From positions 2,480,001-2,544,000 of the forward strand of contig BSBN01000040.1 in NCBI GenBank assembly GCA_027924645.1: DNA of 64,000 nt. Direction: 5' to 3'. The position numbers and the translations under genes are program-made. The notes beneath the pieces are model-generated. The model had not been told where the DNA came from and searched no databases. It worked only from the letters and a program-made list of their open reading frames with translations. Each line of letters begins with the position of its first letter. Within the stretch, counting starts at the first letter, position 1. Origin of the DNA: Cunninghamia lanceolata (lineage: Eukaryota; Streptophyta; Pinopsida; Cupressales; Cupressaceae). Of this stretch, positions 22,633 to 34,476 are shown piece after piece.

Positions 22633-23007
22633 TTTTTGGTGACATCTACTATATGTTTACCTGCTAAACATCAGACCAACTACCTAGACCTTATCCATTG
22701 GGCATAGGGTCACTCAGAGACTTCAAAACACTTTTGACAAATAACTTTGACTTCTATAACTCAGCATGCCAGTAGTGAAGAACACTTGGAAACCCAAACA
22801 CAAGGCAACAATGCTGAAATCAACCTACCTAACTGTGCTGGACAACACTTAGGGAAAACAAAAGGCATCTATACTATTGTGCAGCAACACTTATTGAAAG
22901 CAAGAAACCTAACCTACTATTCACAAGGTATTTCCTACCTCAAAACACCTTTTCAGGTGTATCCCATTGACTGGGATAGGCAAATTTTCTCCATCCATGT
23001 TTGATAA
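22633..23007 (-). other. E3 3' untranslated region
   Basis: 375 bp between the integrase C-terminus and the 3' LTR. The sequence abutting the LTR on the minus strand (CACCAAAAA) is only a weak polypurine tract. No gene seen. Confidence 0.55.
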
Positions 23008-26000
23008 CTAAAATGTGTTATGCTCTTTGCATTCAGTAATGACAAATGGGCCACTCCACATGTTGTCAAACTTGGAATGCTTTCCTGGCTTGCTTTTCAA
23101 CTCATCCCACTTGAGTACCATATCACCCTCCCTAAAAATTCTGGGAGTGGTTTTCTTATCAAAAACTCTTTTTGTTTGAAGCTGATGATACTCCATAGCT
23201 TTCATAGCTTTATCTCTGATCTCTTCAAGCTCCATAAGATGAGCGTATCTAACAGCCATAGGATCTTCTTCTTCAAACATCTCCAGCTAATTCATGATAT
23301 CAAGAGCTAGCAGCTCAACAAATAAGGGCAGCCTTGCTTCTTTTCCATAAACTAACATATATGAAGAGTTTCCAATAGACCTCTTGGGAGTTATTCTATC
23401 TGCCCATAAAGTAGATTTTAGATTGGTGTGCCAAGTCCTCTGGTTATCTTCCATTGTTCTTTTGATAATCCCTATGAGATTGTTATTTGTGGATTCAGCC
23501 AAACCATTACCTTGTGGGTAATAATTTGATGAAGTATTCAAATAGATTCCATTTTTCACAGCCCAGTCAGTTACCTTTGATTCAACGAAGGCTAAAACAT
23601 TATCTGAAATGATTGATTTAGGTACTCAAAATCTAGATACCAAATCATAATAAAAGTTCAAAACAACATTCTCATTGGCTTCTTTCAAAGCCACTACTTC
23701 AGTCCACCTTGTGAAATAGTTTGTTGTTGTAAGTACCCACCCATGACCTACACTTGATGGTGGGTTAAAGGGACCTATAAAATCAATGTCCCATCTCATG
23801 AAAGGTTGTTCTACTTGAATTGGTTGCAAAGGTAAAGCTAGCATCCTTTCTTTGCCTGCAAAAATGGCACATTTTACACATTTTCTAGCCCATGGATGGG
23901 CATCCTTGAATAAGCTGGGCCAATAATAGCTAGCTCTCATTATCTTCTAGCTAGTAGTTCTTGGGGAAAAATGACCCCCTGCTGTTCCATCATGAAACTC
24001 ATGCAGCACTTTGTCAGTTTGATCATTATCAATGCATCTTAACAACACGCCATTAAAATCTTTTCTAAAAAGAATATCATTGATTAATACATAAGGAATA
24101 GACTGCAGTCTAAAGTATCTCCTTTTAGATATGTCTAAACCTATGGGGCACTCACCAGTTTGTAGAAAATGAGCCATGTCTCTAACCCAACCTGTTCCAA
24201 CTACTGTTGCATCATTCTGAGGTACATCTTCAATGATCAAAAACACCTCCTTTTCTTTTTCTGCTTCATTTTCAGGCCTAGTAGGAAGCTATTCACTGAG
24301 TCCTCTACCTCTGATAAGATTGGTTATCTTGATATCTATGTCATACTCCATGACTTTGGTAATCCAACCAGCCCTTTTCTCATTGACATCCTTACCTAAC
24401 AGAAACTCTTTCACACTAGGGTAAGCAACCATCAAATGTACCTTGTTGTTAGAAATAAGATGCCTAAACTTCTATAGACTCTTAACCACTACAAGGACAT
24501 GTTTTTCAATGAAACTATACCTCTATTCATACTCCTCTAGTCCTTGACTAAAAAATGTAATTGGTTGTTCAAAGCCTTCATTTTGCTACTGTACCAGAAT
24601 TGTAGAAATTGTATCTATGCTGCCATAAGCATACAAAATAAAATCTTTTGAAAAATCAGGATTTACCAAAGTTGGTGCAGCTGATAAGGCCTCTTTTATG
24701 AACTCAAAACTGAGTTTGCTCTCTTTTTTCCAGTTGAAAACTGCATTTTTCTTCAACATAGAGGTCAATGGCTTCAATAAATTTACAATGTTAGGTATAA
24801 ATCTTCGTAGAAAATTAATTCTACCAATAAAACTTTGCAGCCCTTTCTTATGGCTGGGTAAAGGCAGCTCCAGAATAGCTCTTACTCTTTCTATATCAAT
24901 GGTAACTCCCTGCTTTGACACAATGTGCCCTAGAAGCTTGCCTTCATGCACAACAAAAATGCATTTCTTGGGATTAAGAGATATCCCAAACTCTACATCT
25001 CTCAAACACTTGTTTTAGATGGGATAAATGTTCAGCTGCATCCTTAGAGAAAATTGTGATGTCATCAAGGTACACAAGTACCAATTTGTAAAGTAAACCT
25101 TTTAAAGCCATATCCATGGCTCTCTAAAAAGTAGAGCCAGCATTAGATAAACCAAAAGGCATCCTTTTGTAGGCCATGGTGCCCCATTTTGTGGTAAAAG
25201 TAGTTTTAAATTGATCTTCCTCCTTAACTAAAACTTGATTATAACCTGAATATCCATCAAGTAAGGAGAATCTTTCTGAACCAGCCACTACTTGTAGAAT
25301 CTACTCCATTGAGGGTAGCAAGTAGTGGTCCTTCAAGGAAACTCTATTAAGGTCTCTAAAGTCAACACATAGCCTAATTTCTCCATTCTTCTTCCTCACA
25401 GGAACAAGATTAGAGACCAAGGATGTATACTTGATCGGGAAAATGATATTTCCCTCGATTAGCTTGGTTAATTCCTTAATCATCAGGGGTTTAAGCTTTG
25501 GGTTTAAAGGTCTTTGTTTCTACCTTACAGATTTTGCACTTGGCTCTAATGCTATAGTACGTTGGGCAATTTGAGGATCAAATCCCTTTAAGTATGAATA
25601 TTCCCAAGCAAATACAACCTCAAATTCTTGACAAAGAGCAATAAAGGCTTTCCTATCTTCAGATGAACAAAACTTACCAATTTTAAGAAGCTTACCTTTG
25701 AAAATTTCTAGCTCCTCATAATGTTCTTCTTTGGCCTGCATGTTGGTTTTGCTCTTTTTCAGCTGATCATCAGTGCCAAAAATAGATTCCAAGGTTACCA
25801 ATCCCCTGGACAACTTATTAGTCCTTAACTGAATGACTTGATCATCACCATATTGTTGTTTAAGCTTGTTTTGATTCACCATAGAAAACTCATCCTCTTC
25901 TAACAGGAAACGTAAAACCTGCTCATCACTCTCAAACACCTACCAATGAATGTTATTGTCAGGAATAGAGGGTCTAGTAACAATCTTCACATGAGGTTGT

Positions 26001-26947
26001 ACCTTTTCTCTCTGAATATCACTGGGAATATCAAACTGAGCCCCAATTGCAGCTAACCGATCTGCATGATTATTCTGATTTCTTAGAATAGAGATTAGAT
26101 TAAAGGCATCAAACTCCTCAATCATGTCCCATACCCTATGTTTATAAGATTTCAAAACATCATTCCTTGTAACATGCAGCCCTCTCACATGGTTCACAAT
26201 AAGCTCGTTGTCCCCATATACCTGTAGGCAACCAATTTTCCTTTTCCTTGCCTACTACAAACCCTAAATTAATCCTTCATATTCAGTAGTATTATTAGTA
26301 CATGAGAAAGAAAAATGGAAAGTAGAATAGTATCTATCACCTTGTGTGGACACAAGCATTGCACCTCCACCAGACCCATTCCTACTCCTAGAGCCATCAA
26401 AGTACATCTTCCATACCTCATCTTATTGTCCTATCTACTATTCTGCACTCTTAACTAGGTTTGGTATTGATATTTCAGGTTCATACAACATATAAACCCC
26501 CATACCCATATCTTGAATGTGTCCATCAGGATTATCTATAATATTTTCTACTGCCCACTCTTTTAACAGTACTTCTGGTATACTTTTAGCTTGTAGCTCT
26601 TCAGTAGCAGCAAGCTCACTATCATCAGAAATAATACAATTTGCATTAACAACACTTGGCACATAAGGTTCTATGTGATCATTGGCAAGCAATTCAGATT
26701 TTATAGTCACTTTTGTACCATATCAGGTCCTAAAAAACATGTGGGACCAATCTAAGGACAAATATCCTCCTATCTTGGCTGTGAACTCTCTTGACAAACA
26801 TAGCAAAATAAGGAGGTAAATCTATGATGAACACCTCTTGGGAAATGGAAACATTTGGACAGGTATGCAATGTGAGACCTAAGTCTTTTATCACACCTAC
26901 AGTGTTAATAGATGTACCATCTAGCTGGAGTACACCCTTCTCAAGGG
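23008..26947 (-). pseudogene. pol: E3 pol: RNase H-like, RT, RNase H, integrase (broken)
   Basis: Read from right to left. The remainder of the protease region (about 26947-26730) is followed by an RNase H fold at about 26415-25985: YFDGSRSRNG, TEYEGL, YGDNELI and NHADRLA supply the acidic residues. Next come reverse transcriptase (about 25880-24900; LCVDFRDLNRVSLKDHYLLP; YLDD at 25061-25072), RNase H (about 24660-24250), the integrase zinc domain (about 24010-23850), and the integrase core with D (DIDFIGP), D (SDNVLAF) and E (NGLAEST), ending near 23008. About a dozen stops and frame changes interrupt it. Placement of an RNase H domain upstream of reverse transcriptase is unlike E1 and E2, where the extra copy is downstream. 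Confidence 0.9.
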
Positions 26948-26952
26948 GCTGG
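26948..26952. repeat. Target site duplication of E2, left
   Basis: GCTGG; the right copy at 44516-44520 is GCTAG, one transition apart. Both lie in the protease region of E3. Confidence 0.75.
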
Positions 26953-27030
26953 TGTAGACACCCTAAAATGACCAAGTCGCCGCACCACTTGCATTTCATC
27001 TAATTCTTCTAATCACCTGCATTTCACACA

Positions 27031-27540
27031 TTAATTAAATAATCTAAATTATTTAATTAATTTCATCAAATTCTTCTAAACCACCAAATTTTGACATTAA
27101 TTGAATAAATCCTCTGTATTCAATTAATTAAATCAAATTCCTCTATTATTCTTCCACAGTTAAATAATTTTAATTATTTAATTAGATCATTGTCACCTTC
27201 CAAAATTCACATCCATATTAATTAAATAAACCTAATTATTTAATTAATTCAACAAATTCCCTCTTACCTACAATTAAATAATTCTTAAATTATTTAATTA
27301 AATCAAAATTATTCTTTCAAAATCATGCACAACAATTAAATAAATTTATTTATTTAATTTTCTTTCAAATCTTCTAAATTAAATAATTCTAATTATTTAA
27401 TTGTTTCTTCCAATAATATCTTCTCTAAATTTAAATAAATCAATTGTTTATTTAAATTGCTTTTTCTTCTAAATTTGAGTTATCTCCAATATAACTCAAG
27501 CTTTTTTTGCTCATGCAATTAAATATTTCTAATATTTAAT
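27031..27540. repeat. Ten consecutive perfect palindromes in E2 5' LTR
   Basis: Perfect inverted repeats at 27031-27060 (13-bp arms), 27097-27127 (11), 27160-27181 (10), 27217-27248 (13), 27272-27299 (12), 27334-27359 (12), 27377-27402 (12), 27428-27458 (12), 27475-27499 (9; TTGAGTTAT/ATAACTCAA) and 27518-27540 (10). Loops are 2-9 bases. Most arms are variants of AATTAAATAA. The second has G for A with the matching C on the other arm. Confidence 0.92.
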
Positions 27541-27773
27541 AAAGCAAAATATCTTCTTATTCTCATGCAAATCTCTTCTTCTTGTTTTAAATCACTTAAC
27601 TGATCATTACATTCTGTTAATTGCTTTAACTCATTCTTCTATTCTTAGCAAATCTTCTCATGCAAAAGAAAGCAAGACACTTGTCTTCTTCTTATTTGTT
27701 GCACATTCCTCAACTGTTCTCCTCCATTGATTCTTCTGAATTATTTGGACCGTTGATCGATTTTGGATGAAAC

Positions 27774-27781
27774 CTATATAA
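27774..27781 (+). promoter_or_regulatory. TATA box of E2 5' LTR
   Basis: TATATAAA in CCTATATAAACCCCC, repeated at 44181-44188 in the 3' LTR. Likely promoter of the sense transcript. Confidence 0.65.
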
Positions 27782-28112
27782 ACCCCCCTCATCTCCTTCA
27801 TTGAGCCTTTCTCTTCGATCGTATTCTCAAGCATACTTAACAGTGCTTTGAGCATACAAACGCGTCGATTGAGCAACCTCACGATATCTTAACATTGATC
27901 TCTTGAGCACACTACTTGCTTGTTGCAGCTATGGCTTCGCAACTCCATTGAGCAATCTACACTTCTCCAAAGGGAACAATACAGACTTTGGTAAGAGCTT
28001 TCATTTTTCTTTGATTTGATGATATTGGCTTTTACTTAGATTGGTTCGCTTTATGTGATTGGTTTTGGTTTTATTAGTTTTGATTTAATTGATTTTTTCC
28101 TCATACACATTT

Positions 28113-28130
28113 TGGCATGCCCGGTGGGAC
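28113..28130 (+). other. Primer binding site of E2
   Basis: TGGCATGCCCGGTGGGAC, starting three bases after the LTR. It matches the E3 site at 15 of 18 positions although the two elements differ in domain order. The tRNA was not assigned. Confidence 0.7.
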
Positions 28131-28188
28131 CCACTAATCCCTCTTTTTCTTTAAGAAATTGATTTTTTTTAAGTTACAGTACGGAACA

Positions 28189-28330
28189 GCGCAAACAACA
28201 CAGAAAAGTGCTTTTGGTAGTATCCTTAAGCGCTCTTGGAGGGGTAGTACAGAGCCCTCGGGGTCACGACGGCGCTTCTGATAGCAAAGAGCGACGCGTT
28301 TGGTAATATCATTCAGTGCTTTAGGCTAAA
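28189..28330 (+). repeat. E2 leader repeat block 1
   Basis: GCGC, GTGC or GCGT words at about 28189, 28208, 28230, 28254, 28272, 28296 and 28317, each usually followed by TTTTGG or TTCTGG. Spacing 18-24 bp. Confidence 0.7.
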
Positions 28331-28624
28331 TAGGGTTTCTAACTTTATTTGGTGTTTTTGCAGGGTTTATTCATATACATATCTTTTGATTTGTCTGACA
28401 AGCTGTTGTATTTATCATTCAACTATCTTTTGATAATGCCCAAGCTAATTTATTTAGGGATATCTTCGATATTTGAGTTAATCTATTATGTTACTACACC
28501 GTCTGAGTTTTCTGGATTTGATGATATAGATCTATCAGATTTTACTTCTCAAAACAGTAGATCAATCATGAAATCCTATTTGGATCTGGTTATTTTGACA
28601 AAAGCTAACTTTTTGTGATCTGAG

Positions 28625-28830
28625 ACAGTGCAGCGCATTTGGATTTATAGTATCACGCTTTCGGAAGCATAGTACAGCGCTTTTGGACATGGTTTGATGC
28701 TTCTGGTAACACAATAAGTTGCTTCTGGTCTGCAACACATCACTTCTGGTAGCACAGTGAAGCACTTTCGGTTCACAGTAAGTCACTTTTGGTATAATAG
28801 TAGCTCACTTGTGGTCAAATTGATTTATTT
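28625..28830 (+). repeat. E2 leader repeat block 2
   Basis: Degenerate units of about 21-22 bp around GCGCTTTTGG, GCTTCTGGTA and CACTTTTGGT, for example CAGCGCTTTTGGACATGG at about 28674. Confidence 0.75.
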
Positions 28831-29049
28831 TTGCTAACTTGTGAGTTTTAGTGGAACTAATTAACTTGTTGCATCTTCTTATCACTCACATAGAGCAAAT
28901 AGGTTTTTTTCTAATATGTTCATGCAGGACGAATGTTGAAGAAACCTTGATTTATCCCACTAAGTCTTAGAAACATATTGCCTTCTTAAAGGATAATTGA
29001 ACAAATCATTTCGGCAATTTAAGTCTTAGGAACATACTGCTTTTCTTAA

Positions 29050-29150
29050 GGGACAATGGACATGTATGCGAAAACACCTCAATCTTCTAAGGGACAATGG
29101 ACATGAATGCGAAAACACCTCAATCTTCTAAGGGACAATTGACAACTACA
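29050..29150 (+). repeat. 41-bp tandem repeat in E2 leader
   Basis: GGGACAATGGACATG starts at 29050, 29091 and (truncated) 29132, each followed by GCGAAAACACCTCAATCTTC in the full copies. Confidence 0.9.
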
Positions 29151-29262
29151 AACGTGTGTGTGCCTAATTTAGTTGCGCCTTATTTTTCTTATAACGGGAC
29201 AATTGAACCTTTGTTTGACATGCTTGCTCTTAAATTTCAGTACTTCCTTTAGAAGGGCCTGC

Positions 29263-29286
29263 TTTTGGATTGCACTTCATCCAAAA
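29263..29286 (+). other. Leader hairpin of E2
   Basis: TTTTGGAT (29263-29270) pairs perfectly with ATCCAAAA (29279-29286) over an 8-base loop starting TGCAC. Counterpart of 3176-3197 in E1. Confidence 0.6.
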
Positions 29287-30002
29287 GGGATGACCTTAAG
29301 TAGAGTTTTCCTTTGAACCGCTATATAAGAGGGATAAGGTGAAAGCCAAGTCCTAACCGATGTCAGCCTTACCTTGTGGTGCCAAACTGAAAAGAGGTGT
29401 ACTAGCTCTTTATGGAAATGATTTTCACATTGAGCGAAGTGTTTGATACTCTTAGTAGGATTGGTTAAAGATTTTAGTAGCTTATCGCATTGCTCGTAAG
29501 GCATTGGTCCCTCAAAGTTACTAAGAACCATTTTAGATAGTGACTACCCGACCTACCTCTGAACATTGCGGTAATCATCAGTGCAAGGGGAATCGATTTA
29601 AGCCCTTAAGACACTCACCATTGGCTCCCTTAAGAAGAGATAGTATTCCCTTGGCCATAAATCTCTTGTGACCTACTTGAGCTTTCCAAGGGGAGGGTGA
29701 GATATCCCTACCTATCGTCTCGCGCAAAGATACAAAATATCTGACACCTTTATGGAATGATATTTTTATCAACGGAGTATTAAGCTGTGAGCTGATCTAC
29801 TGTAATGAAACCTTGTCTCTAGGGATAAAAAATGCTTGATTATTTTGTTTGCAACTATCTTATACCTGTGGAAACATTGGGCTTTTTTGAGCCTTGAACA
29901 TACACTATCTGTTGTGTCATTCCTATTTTTGGTTGCCAACTGTGTTGTGTTTTTCTCTTGCCAAAACAACCAAACCTAATCAGAAACAAAAAAAATTTGT
30001 AT

Positions 30003-30195
30003 CAGACACTACTTTAGCACCTTTGGTATTACAGAAGCTCACCCTTGGTGGTACAGTAGCTCACTTTTGGTCTCCATAGCTCGCCTTTGGTAGCTTAGTC
30101 CATCACCTTTGGTATAACAATAGCACACTTTTGGTTGCACAGTCCTGCGCCCTTGGTCAAACAGTATAGCGCCTTTGGTCCAGTACATTGTGCAT
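30003..30195 (+). repeat. E2 leader repeat block 3, 22-bp period
   Basis: The TTGG word recurs with its GG at 30025, 30047, 30069, 30089, 30111, 30133, 30155 and 30177: steps of 22 bp with one of 20. Units read AGCTCACTTTTGGT or AGCGCCTTTGGTC. Confidence 0.9.
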
Positions 30196-30290
30196 CAAAG
30201 TTTGTCTTTTCTTTCAAAACACCAAGCAAATTCTCAGCGTTACCTTTTGTTCTAGTGTATTCCATGGTAACCACTAGGCTCCAGTAAACT

Positions 30291-33200
30291 ATGAAATCCA
30301 AGCAAGTTCTCCCTAGGAAGCGCAAATTGCCTCCTCACACACCACAATCAGGCTGTCTCAACATTACTCCCAAGGTTATCCCTAGAACACCAGCAGAAAG
30401 ATCTACCAATTCTCCCAGCATGCCGCACCTTGATCAACTGAGCAATCCACAAGAGGGTAGAACCTCTTTGGTAAGTACACCCCACTATACCACCATCTTG
30501 CCTCCGGAATTTGTCCCACAAGGTTATATTGCCAATCTGGTCCCATCTCAGGAGAAAGGAGTTCCTTTGGTAAATACACCGTATTACACCACTGGCTTGC
30601 CTCCTGATTTTGTCCCACAAGGTTATACTGCAGATCTAGCCCCATCTCAAGAAGAGTGACACTTTGAAATAGGTCAATCCTCTCAAGAAGATGAGAAAGA
30701 TCTTGATGAATTCATGCAAGATCCTAAAGCCATAGCCGCCATTGACAAAATCCTTAGCGAGAACCAAGATCATTTCTTTCGCTTGCTAGAAGAGCAAGGA
30801 GCTAAATTACCCAAATATTTTAATCTATCCAATCTTAGAGAGCCAAGACACCATACAAGCGGTGCAAACCATGTCAACTGTGACCATGCCCTTGCCTGAA
30901 CAGAGCTCGCAGTATAGGAATCCCCTTTATCAAAACCCAATAGGAGAGAGGGCCGTATCACCGCTTCTGACTCCTATGGAGATCTACAAAAAGCAACAAG
31001 AAACTCTCCAACGTCAAGCAGAGTTAGCTAAGAAAGCCACCTTAGCTCGATCGAATATGCAACCTCCTTCTAAAGTGTCCACACCAATCGCAAGTGGAAT
31101 CTTGGTTACCCCATCATGAATAGGTTTCCCACCAAATTACAATCCAGGGAACAACTATGTAGCCATGCAACAAGGGTCTCAACAAATACCACCTCCTATA
31201 TCATCAAACCTTCATGTCTCTCAACCAATTAGAGTTATGCAATCCCAACCACAACATTCATCTATGCTCATCATCAATCTACCTCCACCGTTGCAAATCA
31301 CTTCTACCTATGTCCCTCCTCTGCTACATTCATCATCGCTCAAGTTCTTCAACACCTTGCCTAGCCACCCTAAACATTCCCAACATCAAGTCTCCCAAAG
31401 CTATGTGCCACCATCGCAACCCAAACCCACGCACTTTAGCTTTCCTCCACCCAATTCTTTTCCTTAACCATCACAAAGCCAACATTCTTACCTAGCACCA
31501 CCCCCACCTCCTCCTCATCAAAGCATTTAATTCCAACCCAATCTCAACCCAACATAAAACACATACGACACCAACCAATCTTATGACCCTTATAATACCA
31601 ATGCTCATGGCTTACAATACAATCTTCCGTATGGGCAACAACAGCCACTTCTAGGACAACAGAAGATGTTTCCAACCCCTCCCACAGCAATGGAGCTAAA
31701 GATCACAGAAGTTCAACAACAACTATCTAATCTTACATTTGGCCACACCAAGAAGACCTTCTCTTTAGAGGAAGTGTGTCCTTATCCTTTTGATCGGTCA
31801 TTACCAATGATCCCTTTTCCTCAAAATTTCACTATTCCCAAGTTCGATAAATACAAAGGAAAAGGTGACCCAAAAGACCATCTCAGGGAATTCTATCTTG
31901 CTTGCTTCAAGGTCTCACCTAACAACATATATCTTATGTGTCTCTTTCCTCGTAGTCTTGGGGGTCAAGCTATAGAATGGTTCTCACACTTACCTATGGG
32001 TATCAGGTCTTTTAACGAGATAGCAGAGAAATTTGCCACTCATTTTTCTTACAATGCAGAGCATGAGATTTCCATGACTGATCTATGCAACAATAAACAG
32101 AAAAATGGTGAAACTTTCATTTCTTTCCTTCAATGATGGAGACAAATGGCTAGCAAATTTCCTTTCAAGATTCCTGAGAAACAGCTTGTTAGCATATTTG
32201 TGCAAAACCTCAACCAAGAGTTAGGTTTCCATTTGCAAATTCTTAGTGCTACAACCTTTGACGAAATCACATACAAGGGAATCAACATTGAAAAGGCCCT
32301 CATTGCTAAGGGTGTGGTCAAAATCTGCAAAGACATGAAAGACAACACTCCTCATCAACAATCGAATGATAAACCTAAATTTTGGAATAAGAACAAAAAT
32401 GTGGTCAACGATGGTGTTGTTGATTCTAAACATGTCCAAACTTTGCAAACACCATTGCAGCTCTCCAAACCAAGTCAAGCTCCACCTCAACAACAGCAAC
32501 AATAGCAGCAACCATATCAAAATCAACAACAACAACAATAGGAGTGACCTCAACAAGATTACCTGCTGCGATGCCAATTCACTCCCTTGGGAGTGCCTAT
32601 AGAGTCAGTCCTCCAACAGATCATACAGAAAGGACTCATCACCTTACCAGATGCTCCCCCATATGGTGAACCTATTTACAAAACTACGCGGTATAGAGAA
32701 AATGAATATTGTGAAATCCACAGGAGCAAAGGGCATCGAACCGCATCATGCACGAAGCTCAAGCACCTAATCCAAAATCTCATCAAAGGCAACCAAATCA
32801 CTTTTGAGAATGAACCACTAGCTCATCACACAAACAAAGATCTCGATATGTACAAGGAACCATTCCCTCATCATGGTCCACCTCCTCCTCAGGATAGAGG
32901 TAAAGGTATCAATCATGCTTCCACTTCCTTTGATTCCATTGAAGGTCGTTTTGAAGAGAGTCGAGTGCCTACCCTCACAATCAAAGGCAAATCTACGAAT
33001 TGTACTGTTACAACTCGCCGTGGTCGTGTCACCATTCGTGGTCCTACACCCAGTCTTCCAGCTCAATCTGATTATAATCTTGTCAAACATTTATGGAAAA
33101 TGCCAGCACAGATCTCTATTTTAGACCTTCTACGGTCATCACCTACACATAGAGTAGTGCTAGAAAAAGCCCTCCAAGAGTCTTCGGTTCCTAACAACAT

Positions 33201-34476
33201 AGTAGTTGCAGATTTCCAAGCTATAGTAGGTAACATTGCTTCACCGTACAATGTGGTCTTCTCTGAGAAAGATCTCCCATCCCATGATCCTTGTCACAAT
33301 GATGCCCTTCATATTGAGGTTCTCATCCATAATCGCAAAATCAAACGCATCCTCATAGATGGTGGTGCTGGTCTCAACATCTATTCTTTAAAGTTACTAA
33401 AGCAATTGGGATACTTTGAGGATCATGTCAACAATGATCAAAGTATTACAATCAAGGGATATGATGATGTTGAGCGCCATTCAGAAGGTGTTATCCACTT
33501 ACCTATACAGCTAGGCCCTGTCATGCTTGAAACCCAGTGTCAAGTCCTTGATATTGAGCTACCTTACAACATTATCCTAGGCCGCCCATGGATCCATGCA
33601 ATGAAAGTTGTCCCCTCCATGTATCATGAATCTCTAAAGTTCCCATACAATGGTATGGAGATAACTATCCCAGGAGACCCCAATCCTTTTGAATTATGTC
33701 GTGTCTTGCAAGGCAGTTACAAGAATTGCAACCAGGTGCCTAACAATGAAAAAGCCCTTGAATCCCCACTATATGTTGATCCTGAAACTCTGACACAAGC
33801 CTCTACAAGTAACCCTAATCCTCTGCCTGAGATCAAAGCTCACATCCGTGATATAGGCTTTCGATCTTATGATATCTCAAAATCTTGTTGTGTAGGGCGG
33901 ATGCCTTTATCTCCAAAATCTTACAGCAAACCACCCATTGCCAAAATAACCAAAAAAGTAGCTATTCCTCCCCCAGGATTCCTAACCCAATTCCAACAGG
34001 GACAGTTATTGGAAGAGGAAACTATTGAGGATATTTCTTCTTGGCTCTATAAGGAGAAAGAACCAGTCACAATACCAGTCAAGCAATACGGCAATGGCTT
34101 AAGAATAGTAAAAAACATGGGCTATAAAGGCAAAGGTGGCCTTGGGAAACAAAATCAAGGAACTATGGAACCTATTGTTGTGACAAAGAAGCTAGACAAG
34201 AAGGGATTAGGATTTGGTAAGAAGGTACCACACACCTTGGACATCAAGTATATCCTCGACGAGGTAGCTGAAACTTTTCCTACCGATTTGATGTCTACAG
34301 AGGATATCATCAATGACTCTTCCCTCCACATGACCAACCTATTCACAAAATCTTCCATTTTTATGCTATCCTCCGTATCCTTAACCTTCACCACTAACAC
34401 CCAGAATGTAACACTTGTCTACCCTAAACTTATCGATTGGGACCAACAAGGGTCCCCTGTTATAGATGTATTTTAG
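30291..34476 (+). pseudogene. gag-pro: E2 gag-protease (broken)
   Basis: Starts at ATG 30291 (MKSKQVLPRKRK) with an N-terminal Pro-rich repeat (TPHYTT.LPPEFVPQGY, then TPYYTTGLPPDFVPQGY). One frame change lies near 30840; the rest is in a single frame. The capsid-like gag domain starts near 31843 (FDKYKGKGDPKDHLREF), the zinc-like motif CEIHRSKGHRTASC near 32710, the protease active site LIDGGAGLN near 33353, and a G-patch NMGYKGKGGLG near 34114. Stops include 30657, 31117, 31465, 32134, 32503 and 34474. The G-patch is in frame with the protease, which shows the E1 frame change near 7180 is a mutation rather than a programmed shift. Confidence 0.9.

Larger units (their letters stand above)
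26953..28109 (+). repeat. E2 5' LTR
   Basis: Starts TGTAGACACC, ends CTCATACACA; partner at 43363-44515. Its first half is a dense array of perfect AT-rich palindromes. TATA box at 27774. Confidence 0.95.
28110..30290 (+). other. E2 untranslated leader
   Basis: 2.2 kb with the primer site, three blocks of about 21-22 bp repeats, a 41-bp tandem repeat, and the conserved hairpin. Stretches 28331-28624 and 29290-30000 hold no convincing gene. Confidence 0.75.

Noticed and set aside
30348..30645. Minus-strand frames opposite the E2 gag N-terminus
   Set aside because: Shadows of the duplicated Pro-rich gag segment.
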